A stretch of 64,000 nucleotides of DNA from Micromonospora sp. WMMA1947. GTDB taxonomy: Bacteria > Actinomycetota > Actinomycetes > Mycobacteriales > Micromonosporaceae. Below, piece after piece: positions 61,642-64,000 of the stretch (position 1 is the stretch's first letter; every line of letters begins with the position of its first letter). The DNA lies in assembly GCF_027497355.1 (NCBI RefSeq), contig NZ_CP114909.1:3162001-3226000 (forward strand). Direction: 5' to 3'. The notes beneath the pieces were generated by a model that saw only the letters and a program-made list of their open reading frames with translations, did not search any database and was not told where the DNA came from. Position numbers and translations under genes: made by a program.

Positions 61642-63251
61642 GCGGCGGGCTGCTGGTCGCCGGCACCACCTCCGACGCCGGCAAGAGCGTACTCACCGCC
61701 GGCATCTGCCGCTGGCTGCGCCGCCGGGGCGTCCGGGTCGCCCCGTTCAAGGCACAGAACATGTCGAACAACTCCGCCGTGGTGGTCGGTCCGGACGGTC
61801 GCGGCGGCGAACTGGGCCGCGCCCAGGCGATGCAGGCCGCCGCCTGCGGGCTCGACGCCGACCTGCGGTTCAACCCGGTTCTGCTCAAGCCGGGCAGTGA
61901 CCACGCCAGCCAGGTGGTGCTGCTCGGCGAGGCGGTGGACACGGTCACCGCCGGCAACTACCACGAGGTACGGGCCCGGCTCGCCACCACGGCGTACGCG
62001 GCGCTGGCCGAGTTGCGGGCCGAGTACGACGTGGTGATCTGCGAGGGCGCGGGCAGCCCCGCCGAGATCAACCTGCGTGACGGCGACTACGTCAACATGG
62101 GGCTGGCGCGGCAGGCCGAGCTGCCCACGATCGTGGTCGGCGACATCGACCGGGGCGGCGTGTTCGCGTCGATGTTCGGCACCGTCGCCCTGCTCGACGC
62201 GGCCGACCAGGCGCTGCTGGCCGGGTTCGTGGTGAACAAGTTCCGGGGCGACCGCGGGCTGCTCCAGCCGGGGCTGGACATGCTGCACCGGGTCACCGGC
62301 CGCCCGACGTACGGGGTGGTGCCCTGGGCACTGGACCTGTGGCTGGACGCGGAGGACTCGCTCGCGTACGGGCGGGTGCTCGGCCGGCCGGCCGCGCCCC
62401 GGGGCACCGACTGGCTCGACATCGCCGTGGTGCGGCTACCCCGGATCAGCAACGCCACCGACGTCGAGGCCCTCGCCACCGAGCCGGGTGTGCGGGTACG
62501 CCTCACCGTCGAGCCGGCCGAACTGGCCGCCGCCGATCTGGTGGTGCTCCCCGGCACCAAGTCGACTGTCGCCGACCTGGCCTGGCTGCGGGAGACCGGC
62601 CTGGCCGACGCGGTCCTGGCGCACGCCGCCGCCGGACGGCCGCTGCTCGGCATCTGCGGTGGCTTCCAGATGCTGGGCCGGGCGATCCACGACCCGGTGG
62701 AGAGCCGCCGCGGCACCGTACCGGGCCTCGGGCTGCTGCCCCTCGAGATCACCTTCGAACCCCGCAAGACGGTCCGCCGGGCCGAGGGCACCGCCGCCGG
62801 TGACGTGCCGGTGCACGGCTACGAGATCCACCACGGCCGGGTCACGGCCGCCGACCCGGGACTCACGCCGCTGCTGCGCTACGCCGACGGCACCGGTGAG
62901 GGCGCCCGCCTCGGCGCCGTGCACGGCACGCACTGGCACGGCGCCTTCTCCTCGGACGCGTTCCGCCGCCGGTTCCTGACCGAGGTCGCGGAGGCGGCCG
63001 GCCGGACCGGCTTCAAGGTCGCGCCGGACACGTCCTTCGCGGCGGCCCGGGAGCGGACGCTCGACCTGCTCGGCGACCTGGTGGAGGAGCACCTCGACAC
63101 GGACGCGCTGTGGCGGCTGATCGAGTCCGGCCCGCCGCCGGGACTACCGTTCGTGCCACCCGGCGCGCCACCGGCACCGGGCGTCGTCCGGCCGGCGGCT
63201 GTGGGCCCGGCGGCTGTGGGCCCGGCCGCCGTGGAGCGCGCGGCTCAGTAG
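61638..63251 (+). CDS. cobQ: Cobyric acid synthase
   Basis: A 537-residue glutamine-dependent amidase making four amidations on the corrin ring. The N-terminal P-loop-like dethiobiotin-synthetase fold has [20 protein letters not shown] and the [12 protein letters not shown] block; the C-terminal glutamine amidotransferase domain has Cys in [10 protein letters not shown] and His in GTHWHGAF. The last 15 residues contain three GPAAV-type repeats (63197-63232 in DNA), not part of the fold. Operon with cobD (4-nt overlap). The 3' end overlaps the convergent rhodanese gene by 7 nt. Confidence 0.96.
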   Translation: MSGGLLVAGTTSDAGKSVLTAGICRWLRRRGVRVAPFKAQNMSNNSAVVVGPDGRGGELGRAQAMQAAACGLDADLRFNPVLLKPGSDHASQVVLLGEAVDTVTAGNYHEVRARLATTAYAALAELRAEYDVVICEGAGSPAEINLRDGDYVNMGLARQAELPTIVVGDIDRGGVFASMFGTVALLDAADQALLAGFVVNKFRGDRGLLQPGLDMLHRVTGRPTYGVVPWALDLWLDAEDSLAYGRVLGRPAAPRGTDWLDIAVVRLPRISNATDVEALATEPGVRVRLTVEPAELAAADLVVLPGTKSTVADLAWLRETGLADAVLAHAAAGRPLLGICGGFQMLGRAIHDPVESRRGTVPGLGLLPLEITFEPRKTVRRAEGTAAGDVPVHGYEIHHGRVTAADPGLTPLLRYADGTGEGARLGAVHGTHWHGAFSSDAFRRRFLTEVAEAAGRTGFKVAPDTSFAAARERTLDLLGDLVEEHLDTDALWRLIESGPPPGLPFVPPGAPPAPGVVRPAAVGPAAVGPAAVERAAQ

Positions 63252-63646
63252 CGCACGTCGGCCGGGCGGTCGGACATCGGCAGCCCGGCCTCCCGCCAGC
63301 CCTGCACCCCGCCGATCATGTCGGTGGCCTGCCGCAGCCCCAGCGTCTGGAGGCTGGCGGCGGCCAGGCTGGAGCTGTACCCCTCCCGGCACACCACGAC
63401 GATCTCGCGGTCGTACCCGGTGGCCTCCGGGATGCGCCACGCGCTCGCCGGGTCGAGCCGCCACTCCAGCACCGTGCGGTCGATGACGATCGCGCCGGGC
63501 AGCTCACCCTCCTCGCGGCGCTGCGCCTCGGTACGCGTGTCGATAAGCAGCGCACCGCCACGGACCGCCTCGACGGTCTCGTGCGGGGTGAGCCGGCGGA
63601 GACCGGCGCGGGCCTGTTCCAGGAGGGCGTCGACGCCCGGACACAT
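63245..63646 (-). CDS. Rhodanese-like domain protein
   Basis: A 133-residue protein that is a single rhodanese domain. The active loop [14 protein letters not shown] has the Cys nucleophile, and [22 protein letters not shown] is the N-terminal pattern (quoted only in part: [12 protein letters not shown]). Such proteins move sulfur or act as sensors. ATG at 63646. Divergent from the uridine-kinase-like gene. Confidence 0.88.
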   Translation of the reverse strand: MCPGVDALLEQARAGLRRLTPHETVEAVRGGALLIDTRTEAQRREEGELPGAIVIDRTVLEWRLDPASAWRIPEATGYDREIVVVCREGYSSSLAAASLQTLGLRQATDMIGGVQGWREAGLPMSDRPADVRY

Positions 63647-63744
63647 CACGTCATGGAGCACCCCCCGATGATGCCCAGCGCACCGCGCCGCCGCTCGGCG
63701 AAACGGTCCGCCCGGGTCGCAGTTTCCAGCGGACGGGGGAACGT

Positions 63745-63750
63745 TAGCGT
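63745..63750 (+). promoter_or_regulatory. -10 hexamer TAGCGT, leaderless start
   Basis: Seven nucleotides before the GTG at 63758. Confidence 0.5.
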
Positions 63751-63757
63751 CGGTCGG

Positions 63758-64000
63758 GTGAACGTGGCCGTGATCGAGGCGTACGCCGGGTTGGCCCGCC
63801 GCGTGCTGGCCGGTCCGGCGCGGTTGGGGCGTACCCGGCTGGTCGCCGTCGACGGGCCCAGCGGCGCGGGCAAGAGCCGGTTCGCGACGCGCCTCGCGGA
63901 CGCCCTCGCGGCGCGGGCGGGCGGCGTGCGTCCGCCGCTGGTGCACACCGACGACCTGCTCGACGGCTGGGACGACCAGCTCACTTTCTGGACCCGGCTG
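63758..64000 (+). CDS. Uridine kinase-like P-loop protein (3' end outside window)
   Basis: The first 81 codons are visible. The P-loop GPSGAGKSRFATRLA and the HTDDLLDGWDDQLT block match the actinobacterial uridine-kinase/nucleoside-kinase family. GTG at 63758 follows the -10 hexamer by 7 nt. The gene continues past the window, so catalytic parts beyond the P-loop cannot be checked. Confidence 0.8.
   Translation, partial: MNVAVIEAYAGLARRVLAGPARLGRTRLVAVDGPSGAGKSRFATRLADALAARAGGVRPPLVHTDDLLDGWDDQLTFWTRL

Noticed and set aside
63197..63232. Tandem repeat at the end of cobQ
   Set aside because: Three short GPAAV-type codon repeats in the disordered C-terminus; probably slippage, no functional sign.

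Overview
The window is 64 kb of very GC-rich DNA (by eye above 70%) with GTG and TTG starts, tightly packed genes and short overlaps of the ATGA, GTGA or TGATG type. The gene content (ROK-regulated xylAB, DUF6158, DUF6232, a SigE-family ECF factor, several SpoIIE-type phosphatases, type I DAHP synthase, CobD/CobQ) points to a filamentous actinobacterium, most likely Micromonosporaceae. The genus is inference. No secondary-metabolite cluster, rRNA or CRISPR array was seen.

Layout. 1-7 kb: the end of a VWA-domain protein, a polyprenyl glycosylphosphotransferase, then a signalling patch with two PP2C (RsbU/SpoIIE-type) phosphatases, a MarR regulator and a cobalamin-binding-type protein overlapping the second phosphatase gene. 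7-11 kb: D-xylose catabolism, with a ROK repressor divergent from xylA-xylB and a likely operator between them. 11-19 kb: an MFS permease converging on an alpha-glucoside module (LacI-controlled ABC importer and GH13 alpha-glucosidase). 19-24 kb: secreted M23 peptidase, TspO, a 48-residue membrane protein, phosphoesterase, BON protein, nucleotidyltransferase, thymidylate kinase-like protein and SDR. 24-28 kb: RpiR-type regulator with murQ, a group 2 sigma-70 factor and an NlpC/P60 hydrolase. 28-34 kb: small conserved actinobacterial proteins and type I DAHP synthase behind a leader peptide and attenuator. 34-44 kb: paired M16 peptidases, asd, TMEM175-type channel, CBS protein, SCP2-domain protein coupled to a glycogen-debranching-type glucosidase, VOC protein, esterase and acyltransferase. 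44-48 kb: LuxR response regulator with two membrane kinases, one degenerate. 48-57 kb: an accessory-looking stretch of small or orphan genes, including a GyrB-like protein without ATPase motifs, a frameshifted gene, an ECF sigma operon and an integrase remnant beside tRNA-Arg. 57-64 kb: pseudo-protease-like protein, lipase-type hydrolase, ribosome hibernation factor, SSB paralogue, cobD-cobQ, rhodanese and the start of a uridine-kinase-like gene.

The most notable signals are: (1) upstream of the DAHP synthase gene, a 21-codon leader peptide containing Tyr-Arg-Trp-Phe, followed by a perfect hairpin with a short T run, consistent with attenuation by all three aromatic amino acids; (2) a 54-nt composite palindromic repeat present in three full copies and one half copy, in which two copies supply the TAA stop of the adjacent gene at the same element position; (3) many start codons with a TANNNT -10 hexamer exactly 6-7 nt upstream, implying widespread leaderless transcription; (4) well-formed operators beside xylA, the alpha-glucoside operon, murQ, asd and a MerR-controlled SDR gene.
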